A DNA stretch of 64,000 nucleotides, from NCBI GenBank assembly GCA_001910725.1, contig MJGA01000027.1:62001-126000 (forward strand), in the 5' to 3' direction. A model generated the notes under the pieces. That model was not told where the DNA came from and did no database searches. It worked only from the letters and a program-made list of their open reading frames with translations. This document shows positions 45,414 through 57,389 of the stretch, in pieces. Position numbers and translations under genes: made by a program. This stretch comes from Phanerodontia chrysosporium (lineage: Eukaryota > Basidiomycota > Agaricomycetes > Polyporales > Phanerochaetaceae). Within the stretch, counting starts at the first letter, position 1. Every line of letters starts with the position of its first letter.

Positions 45414-46802
45414 ATGGCGGGCAACGCGACCGTCCCGACGGACTTGGCAGCAGTGTGCGTGACTCCTCTTGCTGCGCCCACAGTATGCGAACTGACGAGC
45501 TGTTCAGTGCCGGGCCTCTCGTACGTCCCACACTTGCTCCATCCTAGCTATCGCTGAATCCCGCGCAGCTCCTGGGCAGCCTGTTCAACTGGGGGCTCTA
45601 CGGCGTGCTGTGCGTGCAGGTCTGTGCGTGGCCCAGCTGCATCCGCGCCCGAACTCGCATCGCTGACGCACACGCCGGCAGACCTCTACCACCTTGCGTT
45701 TCCGCACGACGGCTGGCGCGCGAAGGCGCTCGTGTACGGCGTGTTCGCGCTCGACAGCGCGCAGACGTGCATCGTCACGAGTGACGTCTTCGACACCTAC
45801 GCGCGCCACTTTGGCGACACCGACGAGCTGTGGGAGCAGCACAACGAGTGGCTGGCGGTCCCTGTGTTCAGCAGCATTGTGAGCTGTGCCGTGCAGATGT
45901 ACTATGCGTACCGCATAGGCTTCCTCTCGCGGTCGCGGCTGCTTATGCTGGGTATATGCGCGGTAAGTTGGCCTCTCGCTATTTCTGAGAGAGAGCAGAT
46001 AGTGAATTGGTACTCAGCTGGCCCTCTTACAAGGCACTGCTGGTATAGCCACAGGTGTCCAGTCGGCCATCATCCACACATTCGACCAGCTGGAGGCCAA
46101 AGCTCACTCTGCAACCATCGTAAGGTATTCCTAGGTCACTTTATCTACCCTGCTAACGTAGCTCCAAGATATGGCTTACATGCAGTGCTGTCTGTGACGT
46201 GCTAATCGCGGGAACAATGGCTTACCTCGTGCGCTTCCCGATCCACTCTCGGAGCGGTTGACCAACCCTCGGTACAGCTCTTGCGGCAGGACACACGATC
46301 AGCCGCAACACGGGCGCGGATTACTCGCCTCGTACACATTGTCGTCGAGACGGGCACGCTCACGGCCACGGCAGCCGTGCTCGTGCTCGTGCTCTACGTC
46401 GCGCTACCCTCGCGAGCGTACTTCACCGCTGTCGGCGCGGTCCTCGGGAAGCTCTACAGCAACGCGCTCCTTGTCCTCTTCAACAGCCGCATGCACGTTG
46501 CCCCTGCTGAGCCGCAGCACCCGTACGATGGTTCGGCACGCGTGGCGCGGGTGAAGGCTGCGATCGTGAGCTTTGGACACCGCGAGCGCGCAGGGGTCAG
46601 CGCCGCGCTGGGCGGGGTCCATGTTGAAGAGCAGGTGTGGGTGCATACGGACGAGGTCGAGTTGGAAAATCCGGTACGTGGTCTTGGCCTGTGATGTGCG
46701 CGCTGCGCCGCTCACTCTTCGGCTCGTTCGATGTAGACGTCGACGCGTGTGGACATTGAGAGTACGAAACATGACGAGCTAGTTTCAGAACGAGAGCCTT
46801 GA
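45414..46802 (+). CDS. DUF6534 seven-helix membrane protein, copy 1
   Basis: Integral membrane protein of a family common in agaricomycetes, function unknown. ATG at 45414 (MAGNATVPTDLAA). After a GTGTGC intron comes LLGSLFNWGLYGVLCVQ (TM1), then DLYHLAFPHDGWRAKALVYG with VFALDSAQTCIV (TM2), WLAVPVFSSIVSCAVQMYYA (TM3), LLMLGICA with LALLQGTAGIATGVQSAII (TM4), IWLTCSAVCDVLIAGTMAYL (TM5), ITRLVHIVVETGTLTATAAV (TM6), VALPSRAYFTAVGAVLGKLY with SNALLVLFNSR (TM7), and a cytosolic tail with VHVEEQVWVHTDEVELENP. A final exon TSTRVDIESTKHDELVS ends at 46802. A paralogue lies 5.2 kb downstream on the same strand. The alternative is that the tail ends at 46694 by read-through of the last intron. Confidence 0.85.
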
Positions 46803-47340
46803 ACGTATATACGCTGGGTTCGTGTTATATGACCTTAGGCGTAATTACATGAGTCGTGGCCTATCGGAAGACTGGACTGAAAGCCCGACTGGTAACGGGG
46901 CGCCCGTCACTGCCCAAGCTCATGAGGATACATAGCGAGATCAACGATTGTTTCTGGGGTATATAACATCTAGGCTTAGCAAAACTACGACAACACTGGG
47001 ATGTGTTGCCGGCTCGCGACTCGGAGATTTCAGTAAAGTATCCCAAGTCCGAGTTGCAAAGCGCGAGTCCTCGAGCGCCGGGGATACGGTCGTGACGGGT
47101 TGTGACAGGCACGCGTGGCGCCGGTGGAACAAACAAGGCCAAAGCGAAGAAGCGGGCTCGAGATCACCGCGAAAGTGCTCGCAGACAACGTCCACCGCTC
47201 CGTCCTCGCCCTCTCCCCGACGCCGACCACAGGCTACACAGCCTCTCAATCCCAGGCCCTTTTTCTCCCCGTACATCACGCCCACGCCTAGCTTGACCTC
47301 ACTGCTCCTTTTCTTCGCTCGTTTAGACACCGTCCTCGTC
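46803..47340. other. Promoter region, no gene seen
   Basis: TATATAA at about 46960 is far (380 bp) from the next ATG. C/T-rich leader just before 47341. Confidence 0.45.
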
Positions 47341-48389
47341 ATGCAGCCCACGCTCGTCCCGACCGGTCTCCTCGCCCTCCTTCTCGCATGGTGTCTGCCT
47401 GCTGTGCAAGCTAACTGTGAGTCCTTCTCGCCAGTCTTTCTCATCAGGGACTCAAATCCCAGCCAGACTTCATCATCACGCAACCAACGACGGGCACCCA
47501 GTGGGCCAACGGCGCCGCAAACCCCGTCACTTGGACCAAGGGTGTCGGCGACGGCATCGACGGAGTCGACATTGAGATGTCTCGTCTGAGCGTAGACGGC
47601 CTTATCTATGTTGCCAGAGATGGTGAGTGATTACGCTCTTTCTGCGCGCGGGTGCCTGGGCGGCGGCGGAGGTTAGCAGGCTGCAGAGATGTGTATACGG
47701 GACAAACGGCCGTAGCAGCAATGTATATGCTTGCTCGCGGACGACGCGAACATGGTCACCATGCTATCGGTTGTAACGGGCAGAGAGGGACCTAGCTGCT
47801 TGTCAGGGAGCTCTGCTCTCTGCTCTCGTCAGTGCGCAGCGAGTCTCGGTTTCGCTTTGCGGTCCGCCAGCTATGCAGAACAGTGTCGGCCGTTTCGTCA
47901 CAGGTACCGCTCAGTGGCACGGTCTAGCCGTTTTTGCGTTGCTGCCCGTAGCACGATCGCGAACCGTCCTTATTCCCCCTTCCCCGCCTCCCCTCGTCTT
48001 CCATTTCTGCCCTGGCAGCTGCTAACTAAACTCTTGCAGCCCCAACGAAACCGGGCGCGCTCAACATCTTCCTACAAGACATCCCCCCTGCCGACGACTA
48101 CTTCCTCCTCTTCCTCAACTCGACGTCCGGCAACCTGTTCGCGACGTCGCAGAAGTTCTCGATCGGCTCGCAGGCCAACACAAGCGCCACGACGATCAGC
48201 GGCGTCGCGACGGTCACTGTCTCCGGCTCGCCAAACCCCACGGCTGTCTTTGCGACGACCTTCCCGCCAAATGCAAACGGCGTTGCCATGCCGGGCTGGC
48301 GGGCACTCGAGGGCGCGAGCCCACAGCTCTTTGCGCTTGTCGGCACGCTCGTCATGTGCCTGCTTGGCGGCGCCATGACGCTGCTATGA
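47341..48389 (+). CDS. Secreted Ser/Thr-rich GPI-anchored protein (Kre9/Knh1-like domain)
   Basis: Cell-surface protein. The ATG at 47341 gives signal peptide MQPTLVPTGLLALLLAWC then LPAVQA. After a GTGAGT...CAG intron: YFIITQPTTGTQWANGAANP, VTWTKGVGDGIDGVDIEMSR, LIYVARD, and after a second, long intron (about 400 nt, 47622-48039) APTKPGALNIFLQDIPPADD, YFLLFLNSTSGNLFATSQKF. The P-x-x-G-x-x-W and beta-strand pattern is that of the Ser-Thr-rich GPI-anchored / Kre9-Knh1 N-terminal domain. A Ser/Thr-rich stretch (TSATTISGVATVTVSG) and a hydrophobic C-terminus (LFALVGTLVMCLLGG, AMTLL) fit a GPI attachment signal. Likely at the plasma membrane or wall. Exact ligand unknown. Confidence 0.82.
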
Positions 48390-48842
48390 TCTCCAAGATC
48401 TCCCATTTTGATTGTACACGGGCTTATAATGGTTGTTGCTTGGACTCACTTATCAGACATTACGGACTCTCCTCCCTCCCTTACATCACGCACACGAGCA
48501 AGTACGCACGCACGCACGCCGGCCACTCTCCCTCGAGCCTCGGTGATACTCCATGCATATCCTGTATACGATGCATCGGCGTGCGGCCTGTCCTATTTAT
48601 GATACGAATCTGCATGTAATCGCCTCCTGATACCACGGTCTATGGATGGAAATTTTAGGCTCTCTCGGGCAAAGTGCTGTGGCCTTGCCCTAAACGTCGC
48701 ACGTGACCGAACGTTCTCCACGCGTCACCGCATTAGTCTGAAGCGCGTCGTTCCTCTTTCCGCTAACCTACCCTTCGACTCCCTCACTGTCTCGTACGAC
48801 CTAGCGTGCTTCCGTGTCTGGAGAGCTTAGCTGAAGCTGGAG
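48390..48842. other. Intergenic; short ACGC microsatellite
   Basis: 3' flank of the GPI-protein gene and TDP1 promoter. A short ACGC tandem run at about 48503-48518. No gene. Confidence 0.5.
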
Positions 48843-51356
48843 ATGGACGACTTTGACGACGCCGAGATTGCGCTGTACGTTCTCACCGGGCGGTCCACAC
48901 GCTGAGTTTCCGACACGGTTTGCAGAGCCATTGCACGCAGCCTGCAAGAGGCCTCCCCGGCACCAAAGGCATCACAACCTGCAGACGTTATTGAGATCCT
49001 CGACGATGACGAGCCGCAGGGTAGTGGCGCCGACGACCAGTTCGAGACCGACCTCAAGCGGGCGATAGCGGCCTCACAAGCACCTGGTGCGGCCGCGGCC
49101 GGGAGCACGACGCAGCAAGGAACGGCCTCGGGCTCGAGCTCTGTTGCATCCGCGACTCCGCCAGCCCCGACTCGTCCTGGGAGCGCATTTCTGTTCGACC
49201 GCGCGCAGCTCGAGCGCGAGCGCCTCGCCCGGCTAGCGCGACTGCGTCCCGAGATCGCAGAGGCGTCGTCGTCCGGATCCGGCAAGCATGCACGGGACGA
49301 CGACGAAGACGAAGAGCGGGAGAGTGGCGCGAAAAAGAGGCAACGCGTTTCTCCGTCTCTGGTACCGCCACGCACCAACATTCTTGACAGCAGCCGCACC
49401 TCGTCGCCGGCGCGCCCGCAAGATGCCAGCGGCATGTTTTACGAAGGCGAGCTCCGTCAGACGGCGAACAAGCATGTTGATCCTGCGAAGGACACCCGGC
49501 CAGTGTTTCGATTGACGGACATCCTCGCGCCAGTGCGTGGCCATACATATTTGCATGTGGTGGATACTCATGGTCATGTAGAGAGACGAAATTGCGTTTG
49601 CTGTCGTGGCAGCGTACGTTCTCAACCTGCCGTGGTTCTACACCTTCTTCAACCGCGAAACGCCAGTGGTCGTTGTTACGCAGGATCCTGCTGGTGCGCG
49701 TCCTGTGAATAGCTCGAACTGCAGTCCCTGACCGTCAGCAGGGAACGAAACGATCAAGGAGGTCCTTCCGAATTGGATCAAGACGACGCCGTTCTTGCGG
49801 AATGGGCGAGGTTGTCAACATATGAAGGTGCAGTCTCCGCCGCTTGCCGACTGATCCACATATGCTCAGGTCTAGCGTCCAGTTCATGCTTGTAAGGCCT
49901 TACCCTCGCGCATATATGCTGTCACTGACGGCAGTACCCAGCTGTTCTACAGATCCGGACGTCTGCGTGTGGTTGTTTCTACCGCTAATCTTATCGAATA
50001 TGACTGGCGCGATGTCGAAAATGTGAATGCTTCTCTACGTTACTAGAGCGGCGATGTACTCACGACAGGACTTGTAGAGCGTGTGGGTGCAGGATATTCC
50101 TCTGCGGTCTTCGCCGATAGCGCATGATAGAAGGGCAAATGACTTCCCTGCCGCTTTCATGCGGGTTTTGCACGCCGTCAACGTTGCGCCAGCACTCATT
50201 AGCTTGAAGAAGATTGGAGTGTGTTGATTTTGCACCGTAAACGAGTACCCGGACTAACAACAGCGCAGTTCGACAAGCTACCTTTGTCTCGAATTGAAGA
50301 TCTGCGGGCGAAGTGGGACTTCTCCAAAGTCAAGGTGGCGCTGATTCCTTCGATCGCGGGCAGACACGAGGGCTGGCCAGAGGTTGGTCATTCCGCATTA
50401 CCAAAAGTATGGCTTCTGACAACCTGCCAGGTAATTCAAACAGGGCACACGGCCCTGATGAAGGCATTGCAGGACCTCGGTGCGCGCACGCCGAAGGGCA
50501 AAGAAGTCGTGCTCGAGTGTCAGGGTTCGTCCCTCGGATCGTACACAACGCTCTGGCTGAACGAATTCTACGTCTCCGCGCGAGGCGAGAGCGCCGAAAG
50601 TTGGCTCGACGTCCCGCGCGCGCGTCGGACACGGGCGCCGTTCCCACCTGTGAAGATCCTCTTCCCGAGCCGCGCAACGGTGCGGGCGAGCGTGCTGGGC
50701 GAGCCTGGCGGCGGCACCATGTTCTGCCGCCGCTCGCAATGGCAAGCCGCGAACTTCCCGCGCGAGCTGTTTTACGACTCGAACAGCCGGCGCGGGCGCG
50801 TGCTCATGCATTCAAAGGTAGGTATACCGATGTGTTCGTTCCCTGCCTCTGCTCATCTGCCCCACAGATGATCTTGGCAACCTTCCGCGATGGCGGTCTT
50901 GCTGGACGCGCGGGTCCAAGCAGGCGCCAGGACACGCCCTCGACGGATGCGAGCGACGAAGATATCGTCGAGGTTGCGCCGCCTGCGCCGAAGGAGGCCC
51001 TCGTCGGCTGGGCGTACGTCGGCTCGCACAACTTCACGCCGTCGGCGTGGGGCACGCTGAGCGGATCGGCGTTCAACCCCGTGCTCAATGTCAGCGGTGC
51101 TCTCCGTCATGTCCCGCTTCTGTACTCATGCTTACGAATGTGCAGATCACGAACTATGAGCTTGGAGTGCTCATACCGCTGCGCAGCCAGGCAGAGGCGG
51201 ACCGTATTGCATGTTGGGAACGCCCGCCGAGGAAGTATGTGCTCGGGCAGGACGAGCCTTGGGTGGGTTCTGCCTTCGTACGCCTTGGCTTCGATGCTGA
51301 TTAGGATACAGATACAGGAGGAGAGCGCGTATTTCTCGGAGACCGGCCAGGATTGA
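48843..51356 (+). CDS. TDP1: Tyrosyl-DNA phosphodiesterase 1 with N-terminal UIM motifs
   Basis: Nuclear repair enzyme that cleaves the 3'-phosphotyrosyl bond between DNA and stalled topoisomerase I. ATG at 48843: MDDFDDAEIAL splices to AIARSLQEASPAP, which together form a ubiquitin-interacting motif; a second UIM-like piece is DQFETDLKRAIAASQ. A basic NLS-like AKKRQR follows a long acidic/Ser linker. Catalytic half 1: GRGCQHMK (HxK), microexon FML, LFYRSGRLRVVVSTANLIEY, SVWVQDIPL. Half 2: LECQGSSLGSYTTLWLNEFY, RVLMHSKMILATF (second HxK), VGWAYVGSHNFTPSAWG (Asn), ITNYELGVLIPL, ending SETGQD at 51356. Both PLD-type HxK(x)nN sets are complete. About ten introns. UIMs in front of TDP1 suggest recruitment to ubiquitinated topoisomerase adducts; that is inference. 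Confidence 0.87.
49883..49891 (+). other. TDP1: 9-nt microexon of TDP1
   Basis: TTCATGCTT, flanked by GTCCAG and GTAAGG, codes Phe-Met-Leu exactly between HMK (ends 49827) and LFYRSG (starts 49942). The introns are about 55 and 50 nt. Without it the conserved strand after the catalytic Lys would lack three residues. Confidence 0.7.
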
Positions 51357-52039
51357 CGTTTCATTGGCATCTTGTCGAGATGCGTCGTAATAATATGACG
51401 GAGGTGACTACTAGATGATAGATTACTTGCAGCACGACAGAAGCACCGTAAGATGTTTTATATGAATTCTTTATTAGGGATGACTCTGTCTGATGGTGTG
51501 ATTTCCGAGTCCTGCGCTCAGACGTGGTACGTGAGGTAGTCGTGTGACGCTTCCATACTAATGAACCTTCCCAGGGCACCCAGTTTCACTAGGATCCCCA
51601 TTATCTTCTGCGAACACCATCACAGCGAGTGAATACCCACGTCTCCGGAACGGGTTTTCTTGAGAACCGCTGTCCAAAACGCGCCACCATGCCCGGCCTA
51701 GCATCGAGATATCGCATGTACCTCGCAATGCGCGGGACCATCGCTCCCCATATATCAGCCCATCAACGACGTACAGGAGTCTGTGATCTGATATTCATCA
51801 GTTGGCTGTCACTGCGGCCTCGAAAGTCAAATGCCGACTCAGTCCCAAGGAACAATTCTCAAGGTATTGGCTCACTGCTTCTTGAATTGGGATAACCTCA
51901 TCTCTGAGCTCGCATGGGTTGCATAAGACAAACACAGCCTCGCTCTGTGATCTTCGTACGATCTTGATGGATGTATGTCTCTTCCCACAACTACTCCTTT
52001 AAGACTGTCCGGTGGGATACGTCGCACACACCTGCGACC
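51357..52039. other. Intergenic, no gene seen
   Basis: Between TDP1 and the second DUF6534 gene. No supported coding frame. Confidence 0.5.
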
Positions 52040-53633
52040 ATGGTACCTCCGTTATTCCCTCGCGACGAGCTCTCTAATGTAGCCCCAATGTGAGCACCGT
52101 CCTTCTCGCTTCTTGCGCCCCGTGTACTGAATGGCAGCGCTGCAGCGCCGCGCCGCTGGTATGCACACTCTCCATGCCCGAGCACCTTCGGAACAACGCG
52201 CTCACGCCGCCCCACAGCTCATGGGCAGCCTCTTCAACTGGGGGCTCTACGGCGTGCTCGCGATGCAGGTCTGTGCGTGGTTCCTCGTTCTATGCATGCT
52301 CACACGCGTACTGAACGCATCGAAGACCTATACTACCTCGCATTCCCGCGCGACCGCTGGCCCGCAAAGGCGCTCGTATACGGCGTCTTCGTGCTCGACA
52401 CTGCGCAAACGATGATCGTCAGCGCAGACGTCTTCAACGTATACGCCCGTCATTACGGCGACAGCGCGGCGCTCAGCGGTATGTACAACGAGTGGCTCGC
52501 TGTGCCCGTATTTTCGAGCATTGGTGCGTCTCGGGTCCTTCTAATGAGCGATGGGGCGCGGTGCTGACCAACATCCCAGTGAGCTGTACCGTTCAACTCT
52601 ATTATGCGTACCGGATATGCCGTCTCGCCGATGCGTACGGATGGCTGCTAATGGGGATCATCTCTGTCGTGCGTCTCCGGCTAGTGCCAGATGCCTTATG
52701 TATCTGACATTCAGCTTGCAGCTTGCTCTCCTCCAGAGCATTGCGGGCATTGCTACTGGCGTACAGGCTGCCATCATCGGTACCTTTGAGGGTCTCGAAG
52801 CTCGAGCGCACTCTGTGACAATCGTAAGGATTCCCATGGGCGAACTACAGTTACGCTGATCGGATCTCGCAGATTTGGTTGGCGGGTAGCGCGGCCTGTG
52901 ATGTCATAATCGCCCTGGTCATGGCATACCTGGTGCGCTCAGTCTCCCTAACTGCCAGGGACCTTGCAAATGCTGACCACTTCCTCAGCTTACCCACAAA
53001 GACACGCATTACCCCGAGACACGCGCACTGATTTCACGGGTAGTACACCTCGTAGTCAAAACTGGTGTCCTCACGGGTGAGCCAAGGTTCTCCTCACCCT
53101 GCGAGCTAGCCTCTCATATATACCGACCAGCACTCGCGGCAATCCTCGTACTCGTACTCTACGTGGCGCTGCCCTCGCGCGCATACTACGCCTGCGTCGG
53201 CGCAATCCTCGCAAAACTGTACAGCAACGCGCTGCTCGTGCTCTTCAACAGCCGCCTCCGCATCCGAGGGGGCAGGAACGAGGCACCGCTCGCCGTTAGC
53301 ACCCCGCATGGGGGTGCAAGCACGCAGGATGCCCTGCCGCGCTCGGCCGCACGGACGTGGAGCGTGCGCCTGCCGCGCGTCAGCCCGCGCCCACCCAGCC
53401 GCGCTGCTCTCGCCCTCGACGCGGATCCCTCCAGAAGCGCCGTCGAGTCGGCGATGTCGAGCTTCGGCGGTGTGCACGTGCACGAGCAGGTATGGGTGCA
53501 CACGGACGAGGTTGAAATGAAGGACAGGGTACGTCTATACGTGTTTCCCTGGATGATCAGCCTGGTTGACGAGGTGGGGTTTTCGCAGGCGGTTTTGCCG
53601 GCAGAGAAGACTGTGGTGTTCGAAGCTCGGTAG
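52040..53633 (+). CDS. DUF6534 seven-helix membrane protein, copy 2
   Basis: Paralogue of copy 1 with the same exon plan. ATG at 52040 (MVPPLFPRDELSNVAP), then LMGSLFNWGLYGVLAMQ (TM1), IEDLYYLAFPRDRWPAKALV with YGVFVLDTAQTMIV (TM2), WLAVPVFSSI and VSCTVQLYYAYRICRL (TM3), LLMGIISV with LALLQSIAGIATGVQAAIIG (TM4), IWLAGSAACDVIIALVMAYL (TM5), ISRVVHLVVKTGVLT and LAAILVLVLYVALPSRAYYA (TM6), ILAKLYSNALLVLFNSRLRI (TM7). The tail is longer than in copy 1, with a basic Pro/Ser-rich insert (about 53270-53430), then SSFGGVHVHEQVWVHTDEVE, a GTACGT intron and AVLPAEKTVVFEAR. Reading frame intact. The tail insert is the main difference between the copies. Function unknown. Confidence 0.85.
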
Positions 53634-54275
53634 GCCATGAATTATGCACGTGGCGGACCTCCGATGAGTACTACCTCAAAAGCGTATACGCGGCATACGC
53701 AGGGCGCGCCGCCCCGGAACTCGCGCTGCGCATTTGCCTATTGCATCAAGCCTTGTACTGCCATTTGAGCGTCGAAGGGACTCCGATGAGACTTCCAGAT
53801 CTGAGCTCTGAAAACTGAGTCTTACAGGAACGCCTACACACCGGCATGGGGCATAATTATACGATGGCGCGCGAGTTCGGATTGACGCTTATGTGCCTCA
53901 AGAGTGGTCCACCCTGAGCGTTATGTGACAGGTATACAACTTGAATTGAACTGAACACGGACGGCAAGGCCAGCTTGAGGCGGAGATGTCATAGGCCCAT
54001 ATCGGCTAATGCCGGCATCGCTCTTCGTTCACCTCCCAATAGACCCTCTCAACAATTTTACTACCTGCAGTAACCAGTCAAGTATTCGTCGTCCTGCGAG
54101 AGAATAGTTGAAGATGCTTGTCCGAGTCGACGCCGATCTCCTACGCTCCCTGCAGACACGATCTATATATGACATCATCGCGCTCGTTGTCAGACCGAGG
54201 TTGTAGGGCTCTATATACCATCTATCCGGGAATCAGATATGATAGGTGTTACGTTGAACAGGTACACAGACTGCT
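53634..54275. other. Intergenic between convergent genes
   Basis: 3' flanks of DUF6534 copy 2 and GMC oxidoreductase 2. No gene seen. Confidence 0.5.
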
Positions 54276-56816
54276 TCAGAAAACCTGAGCTCGCCCGAGT
54301 TCTGCTTTGATAATGTCTGCTGCCTGCCAGAACGGTCACTACCTCCCGCTCTGTCTTATCGAAGCAATAGACACACCTTCTCCCCGATCGCGTACGCTAC
54401 CGACTGTGTGTGGCACACAAACTCCTGGGCGCCCCGTCAGCAAGACTCACAGCTGCAGGCAACCAACAGAAGCGTACCATCGGGAGTACTGACAGATCGA
54501 CGACGCGAAGGCCGCGCGTGCCATACACACGCAAACTGGAGTCTACAACCCCGCCGTCTGCACGCGGGCGCATCGCGGCCGTCCCGACGGGGTGGAACAC
54601 CTGCCTGCAGTTCTCGCGGATGTACGCCTCGAGGCCGTCGCGCCCGCGCGCGAGCACGGCCGCGCTCGGCATCACGGGTGCGCGCACCACGCGCGCGAGC
54701 GGCGGCGTCGCGTACGCGCGGAGCGCGTGCTCGAGCACGCGGCGCAGCAGCGTGCGGTCAGCGGGGTGCGCAAAGTACGCGGGGTCGATGCGCGGCGGCG
54801 CGCGGGGGTCTGCGCTCGCGATGTGCACGCGCCCGCGCGAGAGCGGCCGCGAGAGCGCGCAGACGAGCGACATGTAGCGCTTTCCTCGCTGTGGGGGCGG
54901 CGCCGCGGGCATGCGTGCGCGCCCGTTGTACATCAGCAGCCTGTGCGGGCGTCGGTGAGCGCTGAGCGGCGGGCGCGAGGGCAGAGGGGCTGGACGCACT
55001 CGGCCTGGGGCTCCTCCCGAGCGGCAAACATCCGGCGGTGCACGGCGTACTGCTTCGCCAGGCCGCGCCGCAGCGCGGGATGTGCACCCGCAAGCGCTGC
55101 AGCGGAGGCGGCGTCGGCCTCTGCGCACCACTGAGCAATATCGTCTGCCCCGCCGAGCGCGTCTGCGCTAAGAAACGCGAACGCCTGCGCGGGCACCGCG
55201 GCGTACATGCCCTGCTTGGATTTGCTATCGGGACCTTGTGAACATTGCCGTCCCGAAGCGAAAAGCGCGGACGTACTAGAGCTCTGCCTGCACCGCTGCA
55301 AACGCAGGATCAGCCAGGTCATCCGTTGTCGGCTCGTCGGTCTCGATCTCGACCATCGTCGGCAAGCCGATGTGGTCCTCTGCAACCACGACTCAGCAAT
55401 ATCGAAATGATCAAAGGAGCGATACAGCGTACGTAGGTTCTCGCCGACTCCCGGTAGATCTACCTTGACCGCAATGCCGTGCGAAGGCAAGATCTCTGAA
55501 CTACCGATTCCAGAGAGCTCAAGTAGCTGCGGTGTCTGATAGGATCCTATGCGATAGTCAGCGGGAGCTACAAAGCGTCATGTATCCGGCACACCTGCAG
55601 CGAGGATAATTTCCCTCCGGACGGCTGTCAGCGTCCGCACGATGTTTGCATGGATGAACTCGACACCAATAGCCTTCTGTAGGTCGCCATCTTCTTCGAG
55701 CAGCACCTAAGCAGGAGCATCAGTCGGCATCGTTGCGGATACCTTCATTACACACCTTGGTGACATGCGCTCCGGTAAGTACGAGCAGGTTTTCTCTATG
55801 CAAGTTGGGCTCAAGGTACGCAGAGGCGGCGTGGCTCCGTGTTGCTGTCCGCGCGTCGATCGACAGCAGCGATGTCATCGCCCCGTCGTTGCGGCCGTTC
55901 CCCTTCGCCATGCCCGTTAGCATTCGACGCCGTCATCACCGAGCGGGACACGCACTGTGTCCGGGTTGCGTGGCACACCGAGCGCCTGTAGCGTGTCGTA
56001 GAACGCCGCGTGCAACTCTGTAAAGTGCGCGCCGAAGGACGTCTTGACCGGGCCTGTCTCGTGCAAACGCCGGTCATTCACCGCTTGGGGCGGAAGAAAA
56101 CGCAGCACGCACCATCCTGGCCATGGAACGCCGGATCCGGATCCGCGGCAAAGCGAATCGCGTCGTTAACGGAGAGTTCGCGCCTCTGCAGGCCTTCGCT
56201 CTGCAGCACGGTCAGACGCACACGAACGGACGGCAGGGTGGAAGCTTGCCTTCTTCAAGTAGTGTAACAGCGAGTCCCAGCCCCAGCCCTCGGCACCGAG
56301 CTCTTCCAGCGCATCGACCTCCGCTTTCGACGGGCGGAACATGCCCAGGAAGTTGATCTGGGTCTCGTCAGGCCCGCGTACGTTTTCTGGCATGGACGGG
56401 CGCGCGCACCAGCGACGACCCGCCGAGGCCTTTTCCGCGCGGCTGCGGGATCTCGCGGTTGTCCGCGCCAGGTTGCGGGATGCACGAGAAACTCCAGTCG
56501 TATTTTGGGTTGCCCAACGTGCGGGCGACGTAGCCTGCAGGGCTGATCAGCAGAAGCAGCAGTGTGTGACTGGCCAGTACGCCACTCGCCCGGAATATCG
56601 ACCTCAGGCGCAGGCGCATGGTGCTCGCCCGCCTCGAGCACCGCGACAACGAGATCTGGCTCTTCGGAAAGACTGTTGCCCCGATGAGTGGCCAATAAAC
56701 GACGGTGCTTCACAGTGCACTCACCGCGCGGCAAGCGCCAGCCCAGCCGTGCCGCCGCCGACGATGATGTAGTCGAGGTGGCGCGCAGCGAGTTGTTCGT
56801 ACGACACGATTGGCAT
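54276..56816 (-). CDS. GMC oxidoreductase 2
   Basis: FAD-dependent GMC enzyme, substrate unknown. The ATG at 56816 gives [20 protein letters not shown] with [16 protein letters not shown] (FAD motif across an intron), [51 protein letters not shown] (GMC signature), [106 protein letters not shown]...ACAG intron joins PQAE to [12 protein letters not shown]. Then [40 protein letters not shown] (first His), [11 protein letters not shown] and, after an intron, [16 protein letters not shown] (second His), and a last exon [15 protein letters not shown], stop at 54276. All catalytic residues present. No signal peptide, so probably intracellular, unlike secreted aryl-alcohol oxidases. Confidence 0.83.
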
Positions 56817-56866
56817 CTTCACTGTCCGAGTGCAAGTCACTCCTTGCGAGTCCCCGTCTACAACCC

Positions 56867-56875
56867 GCTTATATC
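56867..56875 (-). promoter_or_regulatory. TATA-box of GMC oxidoreductase 2
   Basis: Minus strand reads GATATAAGC about 50 bp upstream of the ATG at 56816. Confidence 0.45.
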
Positions 56876-57389
56876 TTACGCGGCTGGCGTCTGACTGGGG
56901 ATATTCTCTGTTCGCACGGCGGACCCGGCACAAGGTGCACACGTCTCGCGCCCGCACGGCAGAAGCGAGCCCCGGGGCGAGAGCTCAGACGCAGTTTCAG
57001 CGAGCCGCACACGAGACCCGGGAGCAGCGGGCAGCGGTTGGGCCCATTGCTCGCCCTCGTACACAGGCGCCGACTGGGTCCCACGCTGGGCATGGCGTCC
57101 GGTCGCGTCTTCTGCGCTGTCCCTGGGTCTTTCGATGAGACGAGGATCCGGGGCGACTGTTCTTTGCGCGAAACCGTTGGGAGACTCGACGACCCGAACG
57201 GATTTGGTAAGGATACTACCTCTTTTGGACTAGAATTGAGGAACAGCATGCCAGGGGTCTTCCACCACTGAATCTCCAGTTTGGTCCCGTCGCAGACGGT
57301 ATCGACAGTCACTTCAAGGCAGAAACTACATTTAGATATGTTATTCCATGCAGACGGACACTCCATTAGGCACATGGCACAATCTTGTC
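56876..57389. other. Intergenic, no gene seen
   Basis: Between GMC oxidoreductase 2 and the 3' end of the adenylate-forming reductase. A minus-strand frame covers it but has no recognisable feature. Confidence 0.45.

Noticed and set aside
48827..49435. Minus-strand Ser-rich frame opposite TDP1
   Set aside because: Shadow of the TDP1 linker exon, which has UIM and NLS features on the plus strand.
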